IMG/VR virus record: IMGVR_UViG_3300010885_028387
Coordinates: 1-42,368 of that record
Origin: a virus
Direction: 5' to 3' (one strand)
Length of the DNA stretch: 42,368 nucleotides
Positions within the stretch are counted from its first letter, which is position 1. Every line of letters begins with the position of its first letter. The notes below the pieces were generated by a model. It was not told where the DNA came from. It saw only the letters and a program-made list of their open reading frames with translations, and made no database searches. The position numbers were made by a program, and so were the translations under genes. Below, in pieces: positions 24,796 to 32,177 of the stretch.

Positions 24796-25148
24796 ACGAC
24801 TTCGAGCAACTCAAGAAGCTTGCAGAGCAACAGGCCGCGAGCCGACGGGCCTACGAGGGCGACATTGTCTCTCGCCTGAAGAACTGGCGTGGCCTCCACC
24901 TCGCCCACGGCGGCGATCTGTTCGCGGAGGCGGCAGTCGAGATCGACCGCCTCCACGAAGCAGTCCGCCGACTCGCAGATCAGGACGCCACGCTCTCTGT
25001 GCAGGGCGGCAGCGTGACGGTGACGATGGACGCCACGCTCACCGACGAGGAGCGGGCGGCGATCAACGCTGCCAGCAAACTGCTTGCCATGGACGGCTAC
25101 CAGACGATCGCCGCCACGCTCCGCTCGCTGCTGGAGCGACTGAAATGA
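24792..25148 (+). CDS. Helical protein of unknown function (118 aa)
   Basis: GTG 24792 coupled to the preceding stop. Mostly helical with DIVSRLKNWRGLHLAHGGDLFAEAAVEIDRLHE, a pattern common in small phage proteins of the Ead/Ea22-like or similar type, then a short beta part and a final helix ending LRSLLERLK. Function unknown. Confidence 0.6.
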   Translation: MNDFEQLKKLAEQQAASRRAYEGDIVSRLKNWRGLHLAHGGDLFAEAAVEIDRLHEAVRRLADQDATLSVQGGSVTVTMDATLTDEERAAINAASKLLAMDGYQTIAATLRSLLERLK

Positions 25149-25234
25149 ATCGTGGCGTGTGCCATAGATGTGCGGGCCGATGGGCGCGGTGCTGGTGGTG
25201 CCAAGCCGCCACGCTACTGGAGCGACTCGCTTGA
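25145..25234 (+). CDS. Tiny two-CxxC protein (29 aa)
   Basis: ATG 25145 overlaps the preceding stop (ATGA) and its own stop overlaps the next start (TTGA). Sequence MNRGVCHRCAGRWARCWWCQ has two CxxC pairs, enough to bind one zinc ion. Coupling on both sides argues that it is translated, though its size makes this uncertain. Confidence 0.5.
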   Translation: MNRGVCHRCAGRWARCWWCQAATLLERLA

Positions 25235-25824
25235 ACGCCGACATCCCAACGCTTCGATGCTGGGTAAGACTGCCTTACATCGCCGACTCAAGCGGCGTCG
25301 AGGAGGCCTATGCGTTCGCGATTCAAAGCATCGGCGGACGTGCCCTTGGATTTCACTGCATGATGATCAGCGGTGCCCACTATCGCGGTGTGCCGATCCA
25401 CGCTATCGCCCTGCGTCCTGACGCCGTCGAGACCACTTTGGGCGATTGCCAGTTGTGGGACTGCTTCTCTGCTCGTCCGGTTGTTCATGTGTTTGACTAC
25501 CTTCGCGGCCACAGGTGCATCGCATACACTCGAAGCGGTTCGCAGAACGGACGGTATCTATTCACGGCAGACTGGCTTCCCGAGACTCAAGAGCGTCCGG
25601 GGTTCACGCTGACTCCTGAGCAGAACAAGTGTGCGCACGTGATCGCGTTGGACAACGGCAATCTCTGTGCGTTGCCCACAAACCGCATCGCGTGGACGGA
25701 CGCCTACTTCGTTGGTGGCAGGCCAAACCCACGGAGTCGCGGCTATCGAGTCCAGTCTGAGGTGTATCGGTGCGAAGGCGGCGACTGGGACGTGTCGAAA
25801 GACGAGAGGTATATGTATGAGTGA
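25231..25824 (+). CDS. Protein of unknown function (197 aa)
   Basis: TTG 25231 is preferred: it overlaps the preceding stop and has GGAG at 25219-25222; an ATG at 25168 would add 21 residues overlapping the tiny gene. Mixed alpha/beta protein with several Cys, GFHCMMISGAHYRGVPIHAIAL, FDYLRGHRCIAYTRSG and a Tyr/Asp-rich end. No family recognised. Confidence 0.6.
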   Translation: MNADIPTLRCWVRLPYIADSSGVEEAYAFAIQSIGGRALGFHCMMISGAHYRGVPIHAIALRPDAVETTLGDCQLWDCFSARPVVHVFDYLRGHRCIAYTRSGSQNGRYLFTADWLPETQERPGFTLTPEQNKCAHVIALDNGNLCALPTNRIAWTDAYFVGGRPNPRSRGYRVQSEVYRCEGGDWDVSKDERYMYE

Positions 25825-26305
25825 CATCGTCGCGGACGCCAAGACGTGGCTCGCCGACATCGGCAGCGGACAGCGGCTGCAAACACATTCCGAGAACTGC
25901 CACCGGAGGCACTCGACGTGCCTCGTCCTCAAGCTGATCAGAGAGATCGGGCGGCTCCGTCTGCTTGTGCCTCCGATCGCCGGAACAGTTAACGAGACGA
26001 CTGGCATGGACTTCATCCCGTGGAGTGTCGCGGCCTCGACGAGCCACGCCAGCTACTACTCTGCTCCGGTGCTTCCGAAGGGATTTGAGCCGATCAGGCT
26101 CGACGGATGGATTCAAGTCAGCGACCGTCTCCCGCCAGACGGCGAGTGGGTGCTGTGGTGGAACCCTGACGACGACATCTGTCAGACGATCCTCGCTGAA
26201 AGAGACGGCAATAGCCTTGATTTCGGCGGCGACGTCAACTTACCACTCACTGGAATCACGCACTGGCGACCTCTTCCGGGTCCGCCGTCGTCGTCCGTAA
26301 AATGA
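25817..26305 (+). CDS. DUF551-like protein (162 aa)
   Basis: ATG 25817 overlaps the previous gene. The C-terminal half reads WIQVSDRLPPDGEWVLWW and ITHWRPLPGPP, the pattern of DUF551, a small domain common in phage accessory genes with unknown function. The N-terminal helix has HSENCHRRHSTCLVLKLI, a possible metal-binding His/Cys cluster. Confidence 0.72.
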   Translation: MSDIVADAKTWLADIGSGQRLQTHSENCHRRHSTCLVLKLIREIGRLRLLVPPIAGTVNETTGMDFIPWSVAASTSHASYYSAPVLPKGFEPIRLDGWIQVSDRLPPDGEWVLWWNPDDDICQTILAERDGNSLDFGGDVNLPLTGITHWRPLPGPPSSSVK

Positions 26306-26311
26306 ACGTAG

Positions 26312-27001
26312 ATGCCCAAGCAACAGCGAGTGAAAAAGTCTCGACCGAAGCAGCCGGTAGCCATCGAGCCGCTTCGCGACGTCGAGATCGTGCCGCTCAA
26401 CCGCCAGCAAGACGCGGCATTGAAAGCCGTTGCTCGCTCGTCGATCTCGTTTCTTATTGGACCGGCCGGAACAGGCAAGACTCACCTCGCGTGCGGTTAC
26501 GCCGCGCGGTGCGTGGCTGACGGTCGCTTCGAGAGAATCATCTTGACGCGTCCGATCGTCGAGGCTGGCGAGAGTCTTGGATACTTGCCCGGCACGTTTG
26601 AGGAAAAAGCCGCGCCGTATCTCTTGCCGATTCACGACGCGCTCGACGCCGTCGCCGGTCGCACTGGTAGACGTCGCGAGCAACTCAGGGCGATGCTTCA
26701 GGTCGCGCCGATCGCCTACCTTCGTGGAAGAAGTTTCAACCGCTCAATCGTCATCGTCGACGAGTCTCAGAACTGCACGCTCTCGCAACTCAAGCTTGTC
26801 ATCACGAGACTAGGCCGAGACTCGCAGATGATCCTGACCGGCGACCTGTCGCAGAGCGATCTTCGCACTCACGAGCAAGCTCTTGGGACGGTAGTCAACA
26901 AACTTGAAGGACTGCCGGGAGTCACCGTCTTCCGGTTCGACTCGACTGGGATTGTCCGCCATCCGATTCTCGCGGGTGTGCTGGAACGCCTAGGAAACTA
27001 G
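26312..27001 (+). CDS. phoH: PhoH-family ATPase (229 aa)
   Basis: ATG 26312 after a short gap. Walker A GPAGTGKT at 50-57 and Walker B IVIVDESQN with D150-E151. LTRPIVEAGESLGYLPGTFEEK and the ILTGDLSQSD sensor motif are diagnostic of PhoH. Lacks the KH or PIN domains of some relatives. PhoH proteins are RNA-associated ATPases often carried by phages; their role is uncertain. A GAAA-loop hairpin covers its end. Confidence 0.93.
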   Translation: MPKQQRVKKSRPKQPVAIEPLRDVEIVPLNRQQDAALKAVARSSISFLIGPAGTGKTHLACGYAARCVADGRFERIILTRPIVEAGESLGYLPGTFEEKAAPYLLPIHDALDAVAGRTGRRREQLRAMLQVAPIAYLRGRSFNRSIVIVDESQNCTLSQLKLVITRLGRDSQMILTGDLSQSDLRTHEQALGTVVNKLEGLPGVTVFRFDSTGIVRHPILAGVLERLGN

Positions 27002-27007
27002 GCCTTT
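26988..27007 (+). terminator. GAAA-tetraloop terminator at the phoH end
   Basis: GCCTAG (26988-26993) and CTAGGC (26998-27003) pair around GAAA, followed by CTTTT. It overlaps the stop codon and carries the CCTAGG core also found in the downstream promoter spacers. Confidence 0.6.
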
Positions 27008-27016
27008 TCGTCTTCT

Positions 27017-27068
27017 GTGTCATAGCAGACACTTGACACTTGACATTAGGCCTACGTAGGCCTATCTT
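27017..27068 (+). promoter_or_regulatory. Promoter with perfect spacer palindrome and upstream GTGTCATAGCA box
   Basis: GTGTCATAGCA at 27017-27027; -35 TTGACA at 27040-27045 (another TTGACA at 27033-27038); -10 TATCTT at 27063-27068; spacer 17. The palindrome AGGCCTACGTAGGCCT (27048-27063) fills the spacer. Drives the MoxR-like gene at 27112. Confidence 0.75.
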
Positions 27069-27111
27069 ATGGGGGCAGTCGATTTCAGCCTTCAACCAAA
27101 GGAACACACCA

Positions 27112-28197
27112 GTGAACACAACTCTCGCCGCCCCAGCATGGAAGTCCTACCGCGTCGGCACGATCGTCAAGCTCGACGACGGACGCAGCTTCACGATCGA
27201 CAGCATCTCGATCGTTCACACTGACCGTGGCTACAACTCCCGCCGCTTCACCCTGCGTGGCCCCGGCGGCAAGGAAGTCGTCAAGTCGAGCCGTGGCATC
27301 ACCCTCTGGGTGGCTGGTCTCGAAAACGATCGCGGCGAGCCGACGCCCGCCGCCAAGCCTGTTGAGAAGCCGCCGGTCTCGCCGGTCGTCACGACGGCTG
27401 GCAAGATACAGCACGCCTACTTCGAGGCACTGCTGCGGATCGTAAGGGCACGCCGCAACTCGTGGCTTTGCGGCCCGGCGGGCAGCGGTAAGACGACGTC
27501 TGCCAGCGAGGTGGCGAAGCTTCTCGGGCTGCGATTCTTTGCTAAGTCTGTCGGTCCGCAGGTGACCGAGTCGAGCCTGATTGGCTATCAGGACGCCAAC
27601 GGTAGGACTGTCCGGACTCAGCTTCGCGAGGCGTTCGAGTTTGGCGGCGTGTTCCTCCTCGACGAGGTCGATGCCGCCAGCCCGGCGGTTTTGGTCGTCA
27701 TCAACGCCCTGTTAGCCAACGGCGAGGCTTCCTTCCCCGACGTCGTCGTCGAGAAGCATCCGGATTTCGTCTTGATTGCCGGTGCCAACACGATCGGCCT
27801 CGGCGCGGATCGCCAGTACGTTGGACGTCAGCAGATCGACGCTGCCACCCTCGACCGCTTCGTCCTGCTCGACTGGCCCTACGATCCCCGGATCGAGGCG
27901 GCTGCGGCTGGCGTGGACGTGTCGGCTGTGTCGAAGTCGGCCTGCCCGTCCCCGTTCCGATTCGAGAGCGAGGACGGTGCTGAGGCTCGTTGCTACGAGT
28001 ACGTTCAGAAGGTGGTCGCGATCCGCAATGCGGTCTCCACCTTCGGCAAGGCCGTCCGCGTGATCATCAGTCCCCGCGCCTCGATCAACGGAACGGCCCT
28101 GATCCGGCAGGGCTTCTCGATTAACGACGCCCTGACCCTTTGCGTCTGGAAAGGTCTGGATACGGACACCCGCTCGAAGATCGAGGGGGCTTGCTAA
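27112..28197 (+). CDS. MoxR/CobS-like AAA+ ATPase (361 aa)
   Basis: GTG 27112 preceded by AAAGGAACACACCA. An N-terminal beta-rich domain (about 8-66) precedes a Pro-rich linker and the AAA+ core: Walker A GPAGSGKT from residue 121, Walker B FLLDEVDAAS near 182, sensor-1 LIAGANT, and the arginine-finger region DAATLDRFV. The lid is at the C-terminus (SPRASINGTALIRQGF). MoxR-type ATPases remodel proteins together with VWA-domain partners; the next gene looks like such a partner. Own promoter at 27040. Confidence 0.85.
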   Translation: MNTTLAAPAWKSYRVGTIVKLDDGRSFTIDSISIVHTDRGYNSRRFTLRGPGGKEVVKSSRGITLWVAGLENDRGEPTPAAKPVEKPPVSPVVTTAGKIQHAYFEALLRIVRARRNSWLCGPAGSGKTTSASEVAKLLGLRFFAKSVGPQVTESSLIGYQDANGRTVRTQLREAFEFGGVFLLDEVDAASPAVLVVINALLANGEASFPDVVVEKHPDFVLIAGANTIGLGADRQYVGRQQIDAATLDRFVLLDWPYDPRIEAAAAGVDVSAVSKSACPSPFRFESEDGAEARCYEYVQKVVAIRNAVSTFGKAVRVIISPRASINGTALIRQGFSINDALTLCVWKGLDTDTRSKIEGAC

Positions 28198-28219
28198 TCC
28201 GCCGACGTCCGCTTATACT
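28191..28219 (+). promoter_or_regulatory. Promoter TTGCTA-17-TATACT
   Basis: -35 TTGCTA (28191-28196) overlaps the end of the ATPase gene; -10 TATACT at 28214-28219; spacer 17. It lacks the CCTAGG core and the GTGTCATAGCA box. Allows the VWA-like gene to be expressed apart from the ATPase gene. Confidence 0.6.
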
Positions 28220-28253
28220 CAACAGCCACCACCAACCCCCCGGAGACTTACCA

Positions 28254-29078
28254 GTGAAGAAGATCACAACCGCTCGATTCGATTCTTGGGAAGAGTTCGT
28301 CGCCTCAGCCGAGAAGAGTTCCTATCGAGGATGGGACGCAGGCCACAGCAAAGGCAACGAGCCTTTCTACGGTACCTACAGTTTTGGGGAAGCCGCGAAG
28401 CTGGCCCGCGACGGCTGGGCCGAGGGTGCCGCCAGAGTTCAGAGCATCCGCGCCAGTCTGGGCGAGGTTATCAGCACGCTCGTGGCGGCTCGCGCCGAGT
28501 CGATCGGCTATGACGTCGCAGGAGACTACGTGGACGTCGGTCGATTTCTCGGAGGGGAGCCGGAGTGCTTCGGGGTCCGGGTGTGCGACGAGTCTCAGTC
28601 GAAGCCAGTCGTCAGGATCAACGTCAACACCGCAGTCAGTGCCTCCGTCTCGGCGTCTGCCATCTTCGGTCGCGGTGCGGCGATCCTTGCCGCGATCGAC
28701 GTGATCGAGGCCACTGGGAGCCGCGTCGAGGTCTGGGCGGTCAACGGCAACGTGAACAACAAAGGCAATCACGTCCACGAGACCTACGCGTTGATCAAGT
28801 CTGCGAGCCAGCCGCTCGACATCGACCGCCTTGCGTTTGCGTTCTGCCACCAGAGCAGCCACAGGAGGTTGGCGTTCTCTGTTTTTGAGCATTACGGCAT
28901 CAGGGCTGGCGAGTCATGCCCTCACGACGTGAGCATCACTGAGGGTATCAACACCCGCCCAGCCCGCCGCTCGCAGACTTTCACCCGTCAGGAATTGCTC
29001 GAAGAGATCAAGTGGATTTGCGATCAGGCCGGAGTGTGCATCTCGCAGGAAGAGATCGACGCTCTGGCTGTTGCCTGA
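28254..29078 (+). CDS. VWA-like partner of the MoxR-like ATPase (274 aa)
   Basis: GTG 28254 with CGGAG upstream. Residues about 1-115 contain SWEEFVASAE, GWDAGHSKGNEPFYGTYSFGEAAKLARDGW, a conserved phage/plasmid opening (possibly DUF7192). Residues about 119-215 read INVNTAVSASVSAS, RGAAILAAIDVIEATGSRVEVWAV: the layout of a von Willebrand factor A fold, but with the first MIDAS Asp replaced by Asn. A C-terminal helix follows (TRQELLEEIKWICDQAG). Its place after a MoxR-like gene supports the assignment; function of the pair is unknown. Confidence 0.62.
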   Translation: MKKITTARFDSWEEFVASAEKSSYRGWDAGHSKGNEPFYGTYSFGEAAKLARDGWAEGAARVQSIRASLGEVISTLVAARAESIGYDVAGDYVDVGRFLGGEPECFGVRVCDESQSKPVVRINVNTAVSASVSASAIFGRGAAILAAIDVIEATGSRVEVWAVNGNVNNKGNHVHETYALIKSASQPLDIDRLAFAFCHQSSHRRLAFSVFEHYGIRAGESCPHDVSITEGINTRPARRSQTFTRQELLEEIKWICDQAGVCISQEEIDALAVA

Positions 29079-29080
29079 TT

Positions 29081-29090
29081 GTTTGGATAC
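29081..29090 (+). promoter_or_regulatory. GTTTGGATAC element
   Basis: Variant of the GTACGGATAC element, just after the VWA-like gene and 38 bases before ATG 29119, followed by the usual CATCACCCCCAACGAAAG leader. Confidence 0.45.
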
Positions 29091-29118
29091 CATCACCCCC
29101 AACGAAAGAGACAGTGGA

Positions 29119-29247
29119 ATGAGCCTGATCAAGTTCATCGAAGCCGCTGAGTCTCACGGCTGGCATCACGAGCCAAGCGGTGCCCGCAGCGAGACTGGCG
29201 GCTGGACGCCAAACCCGGCAGCGATCACGTGGGGTTGCGGGCACTAA
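29119..29247 (+). CDS. Small ORF, 42 aa, in frame with the next gene
   Basis: ATG 29119 with AAAGAGACA upstream and a recurring leader element. MSLIKFIEAAESHGWHHEP, then Gly/Pro-rich to TAA 29245-29247. It is in the same frame as the GNAT gene ten bases on, so it may be a separate gene or the front of a larger protein broken by one stop. Confidence 0.5.
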   Translation: MSLIKFIEAAESHGWHHEPSGARSETGGWTPNPAAITWGCGH

Positions 29248-29256
29248 CCGACGCTC

Positions 29257-29613
29257 GTGCGTGGTGCGGTGCGTGTCGCGATCGAGAACATCGACCTCTA
29301 CTACCACAACGGACGCGCGTGGCGTGGAGACCCAACCGTGCAGCCTGACGATCGAGTCACGCTGGCAGCGATCATCGTTGACGGCGAGAGCCGGAGGCAA
29401 GGGCTGGCGACGGAGGCGATGAAAGACTTGCAGTCGATCGCTGCGAGTCTAGGCATGGAGATCAATCTCGAAGTCGCACCGATGGGTGCGTTCAAGGCGA
29501 AGGGCAAGAGGACGATCGAGACGCGAAGTCTGATTCGGTGGTACAAGTCCCTTGGGTTCCAGCCAGCGTGGCCGGGCGAGGGCGAGACCATACTCGTATG
29601 GAGGGCAACGTGA
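29257..29613 (+). CDS. GNAT-family acetyltransferase-like protein (118 aa)
   Basis: GTG 29257 is the first start after the in-frame TAA. Motif A VDGESRRQGLATEAMKDL with R46-x-x-G49-x-A51 would hold acetyl-CoA; SLIRWYKSLGF is the usual GNAT C-terminal motif. The N-terminal strands before motif A are short, consistent with a truncated or compact form. Substrate unknown. Confidence 0.7.
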   Translation: MRGAVRVAIENIDLYYHNGRAWRGDPTVQPDDRVTLAAIIVDGESRRQGLATEAMKDLQSIAASLGMEINLEVAPMGAFKAKGKRTIETRSLIRWYKSLGFQPAWPGEGETILVWRAT

Positions 29614-29861
29614 TGCACCAGATCAAACCGACGACATCGTTCGCAGGGACGCCGCGTGACCGGATGGCAGACGCACTGGCGTCAGTCGCGAACGCTCTCG
29701 AAGCGGCTCAGCGGCTCATGGGAGAGGCAACTCCCAACGGGCGAGACTACCATGATCAATCGCAGTGGGCGATCGATCGCAAGGAGTCGGATCGTCGCAT
29801 CCGGCTCGTCGAGGAGTTGGCGAGGCAATACTGGACCGAGGCCATGGAGGTGCAAGAATGA
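29613..29861 (+). CDS. Small helical protein (82 aa)
   Basis: ATG 29613 with GGAGGG seven bases upstream and overlapping the previous stop; GTG 29610 in the same frame is an alternative. Ala/Glu/Arg-rich helical protein with DRMADALASVANALEAAQRLMG and a final helix. No family recognised. Confidence 0.5.
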   Translation: MHQIKPTTSFAGTPRDRMADALASVANALEAAQRLMGEATPNGRDYHDQSQWAIDRKESDRRIRLVEELARQYWTEAMEVQE

Positions 29862-30085
29862 TCAAGAGTCAAGCGACGATCTGCAAGGAGGTCTACGAAT
29901 ACTTCCTGAAGCACGGCCTCGTCTGCGAGAACGGCGAACGCCGCACTGCCAGCATGGGGACGGCGAGCAACGCGTTTGTCGTCGCCTACGAGACGGGCAA
30001 GATTCACATCGCGGTGCGGAAGGGATCGGCGGCTCACGCGGCGGCACGGGCCGGGCTCAAGCTGAGGAAGGAGGCGCAAGAGTGA
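29858..30085 (+). CDS. Small basic protein (75 aa)
   Basis: ATG 29858 overlaps the preceding stop (ATGA). MIKSQATICKEVYEYFLKHGL is a helical opening, followed by a short beta part and a basic Ala-rich helix ending LKLRKEAQE. Possibly DNA-binding; no family recognised. Coupled to the next gene. Confidence 0.5.
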   Translation: MIKSQATICKEVYEYFLKHGLVCENGERRTASMGTASNAFVVAYETGKIHIAVRKGSAAHAAARAGLKLRKEAQE

Positions 30086-30297
30086 GAAAGACTGGAGACG
30101 CCGTCGACTGCCACCTCTGCGGGCGTGCCGTGACGGTCGTCCGCAGCGGCGTGAGCGGCAGACTGGCAAGGCACAAGTGCCCGCACGGCACGTGGTGCCA
30201 AGCCAGTCTCAGGGGGTGCTGGAGCAAGCGGCGATCGACCGTCTGCCGGGAGTGTCGACAGACCTGTCCGGGGGCAAGCCTCGAAAAACAGGCCTAA
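30082..30297 (+). CDS. Cys/His-rich zinc-finger-like protein (71 aa)
   Basis: GTG 30082 coupled to the previous stop. Cys/His clusters CHLCGRAV, HKCPHGTWC and CRECRQTC suggest two zinc sites. Basic overall, so nucleic-acid binding is plausible. Followed by a terminator hairpin. Confidence 0.6.
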   Translation: MRKTGDAVDCHLCGRAVTVVRSGVSGRLARHKCPHGTWCQASLRGCWSKRRSTVCRECRQTCPGASLEKQA

Positions 30298-30324
30298 AAA
30301 TCCGTGTGTCATAGCAGGATTTTT
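30296..30324 (+). terminator. Hairpin terminator containing the GTGTCATAGCA box
   Basis: AAAAATCC (30296-30303) pairs with GGATTTTT (30317-30324), and the T-rich arm makes it an intrinsic terminator for the operon before it. The loop carries the GTGTCATAGCA box of the next promoter. Confidence 0.65.
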
Positions 30325-30357
30325 CCCCTTGCCAATCCGCCTAGGTTGCCCTATACT
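30306..30357 (+). promoter_or_regulatory. Promoter TTGCCA-17-TATACT with upstream box
   Basis: GTGTCATAGCA 30306-30316, gap of 12, -35 TTGCCA 30329-30334, spacer with GCCTAGGTTGCC, -10 TATACT 30352-30357. GAGACACCA in the leader at 30372-30380. Drives the gene at 30401. Confidence 0.8.
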
Positions 30358-30400
30358 GCAAGGGCACAGACGAGACACCAGCCACAAAGGAGCCGCCACA

Positions 30401-31390
30401 ATGACCAACCTCAGCAACCTCTCGCCGGTCGCCGCCGACACGCTCTACGTGGAGCGGCTCGCCGCCCGAAGCACGGCTGCATTCTACGCCAAGCAGGATG
30501 AAGACTCTCTGGTGTACCTCTTCGGCCGGGGAGTCTACGTGAAGGGCGACCGTCGCTCTGGACCGACGCACGTCTACGTTCACCCAGACGCCCCGATCGC
30601 CGCCGGAGATGGCTGGCACCACAACCCCCTGCCGACTCTGGGGGACGTTCAGCCGCTCAAGGCCTATCAGGTCGTCGAGGCCTTCATCACCGGCCATCCC
30701 AAGGCCGCAGGCTACGGCGACCTGATCAAGGCCTACGGCAACGCCGAGGGGCGTCTCGCCGAGGCACGTCTTGCCGTCCAAGAGTCCGAAAACGACTACC
30801 GAAGCCGCCCGTGGGCACGCTACTTCCTCGTGACCTCCAGCGACGGCCACATTCACGCCTCGACCGGCTGCTCGACGTGCAACAAGGGCCGGGAGCCGAC
30901 CGGCTTCGCCCTCGTCCCCTACCTCAGCGGCGCGGCCCCAGCGGACGCCGTCGCAGACCTTGGCCCGGCTCTGTGCAGCGTGTGCTTCCCAGAGGCTCCC
31001 GTCGAGGACAAGGAGCAGGCTACGATCCCGGCCCGGCTTGCACTGGCTCTCAAGGAGCAAGGCTCCGAGGCCTTCCAGCAGGCCCGTCAGGAGGCCTCCG
31101 CCAAGGCCAAGTCCAAGGCGGCTGATCGCTGCCCCGGCAGCGGCGAGCGGGTCCAGATCGGCAAGCACGGCTACGTGAAGTGCCCGTCCTGCGGCTGGTC
31201 GTGCCGCTCCTCGACCGGGAAGGTCGCCGCCCACCGCCGCCCCCGGTTCTACGCCGTGCAGGCGGTCGAATACGGCAACGACAAGTTCTGGACCGGCACC
31301 GGCTGGGGGCCGTCGACCAAGAAGGTCGCCTTCGAGAGCCGGGAGGCGGCTCTGGCGATCGAGGGTGCGACGGAGGCCCGGAAAGACTGA
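30401..31390 (+). CDS. Multi-Cys zinc-binding phage protein (329 aa)
   Basis: ATG 30401 with AAAGGAG upstream. Domain near 140-210: SSDGHIHASTGCSTCNKG and LCSVCFPEAP, paired Cys sites resembling a small conserved module in many phage accessory proteins. A second zinc ribbon near 245-270 reads CPGSGERV...YVKCPSCGW. The C-terminus is beta-type. Probably binds DNA or RNA; specific role unknown. Has its own member of the repeated promoter family and shares a MTN opening with the gene at 39651. Confidence 0.7.
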   Translation: MTNLSNLSPVAADTLYVERLAARSTAAFYAKQDEDSLVYLFGRGVYVKGDRRSGPTHVYVHPDAPIAAGDGWHHNPLPTLGDVQPLKAYQVVEAFITGHPKAAGYGDLIKAYGNAEGRLAEARLAVQESENDYRSRPWARYFLVTSSDGHIHASTGCSTCNKGREPTGFALVPYLSGAAPADAVADLGPALCSVCFPEAPVEDKEQATIPARLALALKEQGSEAFQQARQEASAKAKSKAADRCPGSGERVQIGKHGYVKCPSCGWSCRSSTGKVAAHRRPRFYAVQAVEYGNDKFWTGTGWGPSTKKVAFESREAALAIEGATEARKD

Positions 31391-31393
31391 TCC

Positions 31394-31434
31394 GTGTCAT
31401 AGCATTTGACAATCGGCCTAGGTTGCCCTATACT
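31394..31434 (+). promoter_or_regulatory. Promoter TTGACA-17-TATACT with abutting upstream box
   Basis: GTGTCATAGCA 31394-31404, one base, -35 TTGACA 31406-31411, spacer with GGCCTAGGTTGCCC, -10 TATACT 31429-31434. GAGACACCA at 31450-31458. Drives the gene at 31479. Confidence 0.82.
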
Positions 31435-31478
31435 TGGGGCTCAGAGATCGAGACACCAGACACGAGGAGACGCGAGAC

Positions 31479-31841
31479 ATGAACGAGAACAAGACCAGCC
31501 AGCAATCGATCCACGAGGGCATCGAAGCCTACAACCGCGAACACCGCGAGCGTGAGAAGCGTGAGTTTTTTGCTTGGGCTTTGCCAAGACTGCTGGCGAG
31601 GCTTGGCGAAACCGACAAACTTTTGGGGCAGGCGGGCGGCGATCGCCCGGAGGTTGCCCGCCAGCAAGCCCGCAATCGCGACGCTATCGCCGCCGCCGGG
31701 GCGGACGCCGAAGGGCTTCTCGCAAGGCTGCGGGAGTCAGACAAACTGCTCTGGAAGATTCGCCCGGCCGACCGTCGCAGCAGGCTCAGGCTCGCCATTC
31801 TGGGGCAGTGCCAGCGAAACGAAAGCTTGATTGAATATTGA
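31479..31841 (+). CDS. Helical basic protein of unknown function (120 aa)
   Basis: ATG 31479 with AGGAGA upstream. Charged helical protein: KTSQQSIHEGIEAYNREHREREK, then two Leu/Arg-rich similar segments LLARLGETDKLLGQ and LLARLRESDKLLWK about 35 residues apart, suggesting an internal duplication. No family recognised. Sole or first gene behind its own strong promoter. Confidence 0.6.
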   Translation: MNENKTSQQSIHEGIEAYNREHREREKREFFAWALPRLLARLGETDKLLGQAGGDRPEVARQQARNRDAIAAAGADAEGLLARLRESDKLLWKIRPADRRSRLRLAILGQCQRNESLIEY

Positions 31842-31867
31842 ATGACCCGTCTTTCACCGTCCAACTT

Positions 31868-31877
31868 GTCCGGATAC
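31868..31877 (+). promoter_or_regulatory. GTCCGGATAC element
   Basis: Variant of the recurring element, 46 bases before GTG 31914, followed by ACTCGCCACCCCCCC and a Shine-Dalgarno sequence. Confidence 0.5.
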
Positions 31878-31913
31878 ACTCGCCACCCCCCCAAGACTCA
31901 AGGAGACTCACCA

Positions 31914-32144
31914 GTGAAGAACAAAAGCAGCCAGCAACGGATCGCGGAAGCCGCCCTGAAGTACGCACACAACACGACCAACGGCATCCTTCACGACAGC
32001 CTCTTGGAGAGCATTGCCCTTGGGCAAGTCTCAGTGTGGGTCGAGCAGCAGGACGATTGCATCTCGCCAGAGCGGATCGTGTTCGTCGCCCGCGAGGCCT
32101 GCAAACTGATTCGCAACCACTACCGGATTCTCGCCAGTCTCTAG
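31914..32144 (+). CDS. Small protein of unknown function (76 aa)
   Basis: GTG 31914 in the recurring CCAGTGAA context with AAGGAGA upstream. Helical: SSQQRIAEAALKYAHNTTNGILHDSLLESIALGQ and ERIVFVAREACKLIRNHY. It begins like the previous product (N-K-x-S-Q-Q), hinting at a relation. Function unknown. Confidence 0.55.
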   Translation: MKNKSSQQRIAEAALKYAHNTTNGILHDSLLESIALGQVSVWVEQQDDCISPERIVFVAREACKLIRNHYRILASL

Positions 32145-32153
32145 TCTGGATAC
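32144..32153 (+). promoter_or_regulatory. GTCTGGATAC element
   Basis: Variant placed at the stop codon of the previous gene and 34 bases before GTG 32178, with the leader CATCACCCGAAAGGAA. Confidence 0.45.
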
Positions 32154-32177
32154 CATCACCCGAAAGGAACCCAACCC

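Noticed and set aside
30341-31234. 297-residue minus-strand open frame
   Set aside because: Antisense to a gene with zinc motifs and a strong promoter; Val/Gly/Leu-rich composition is typical of a shadow frame.
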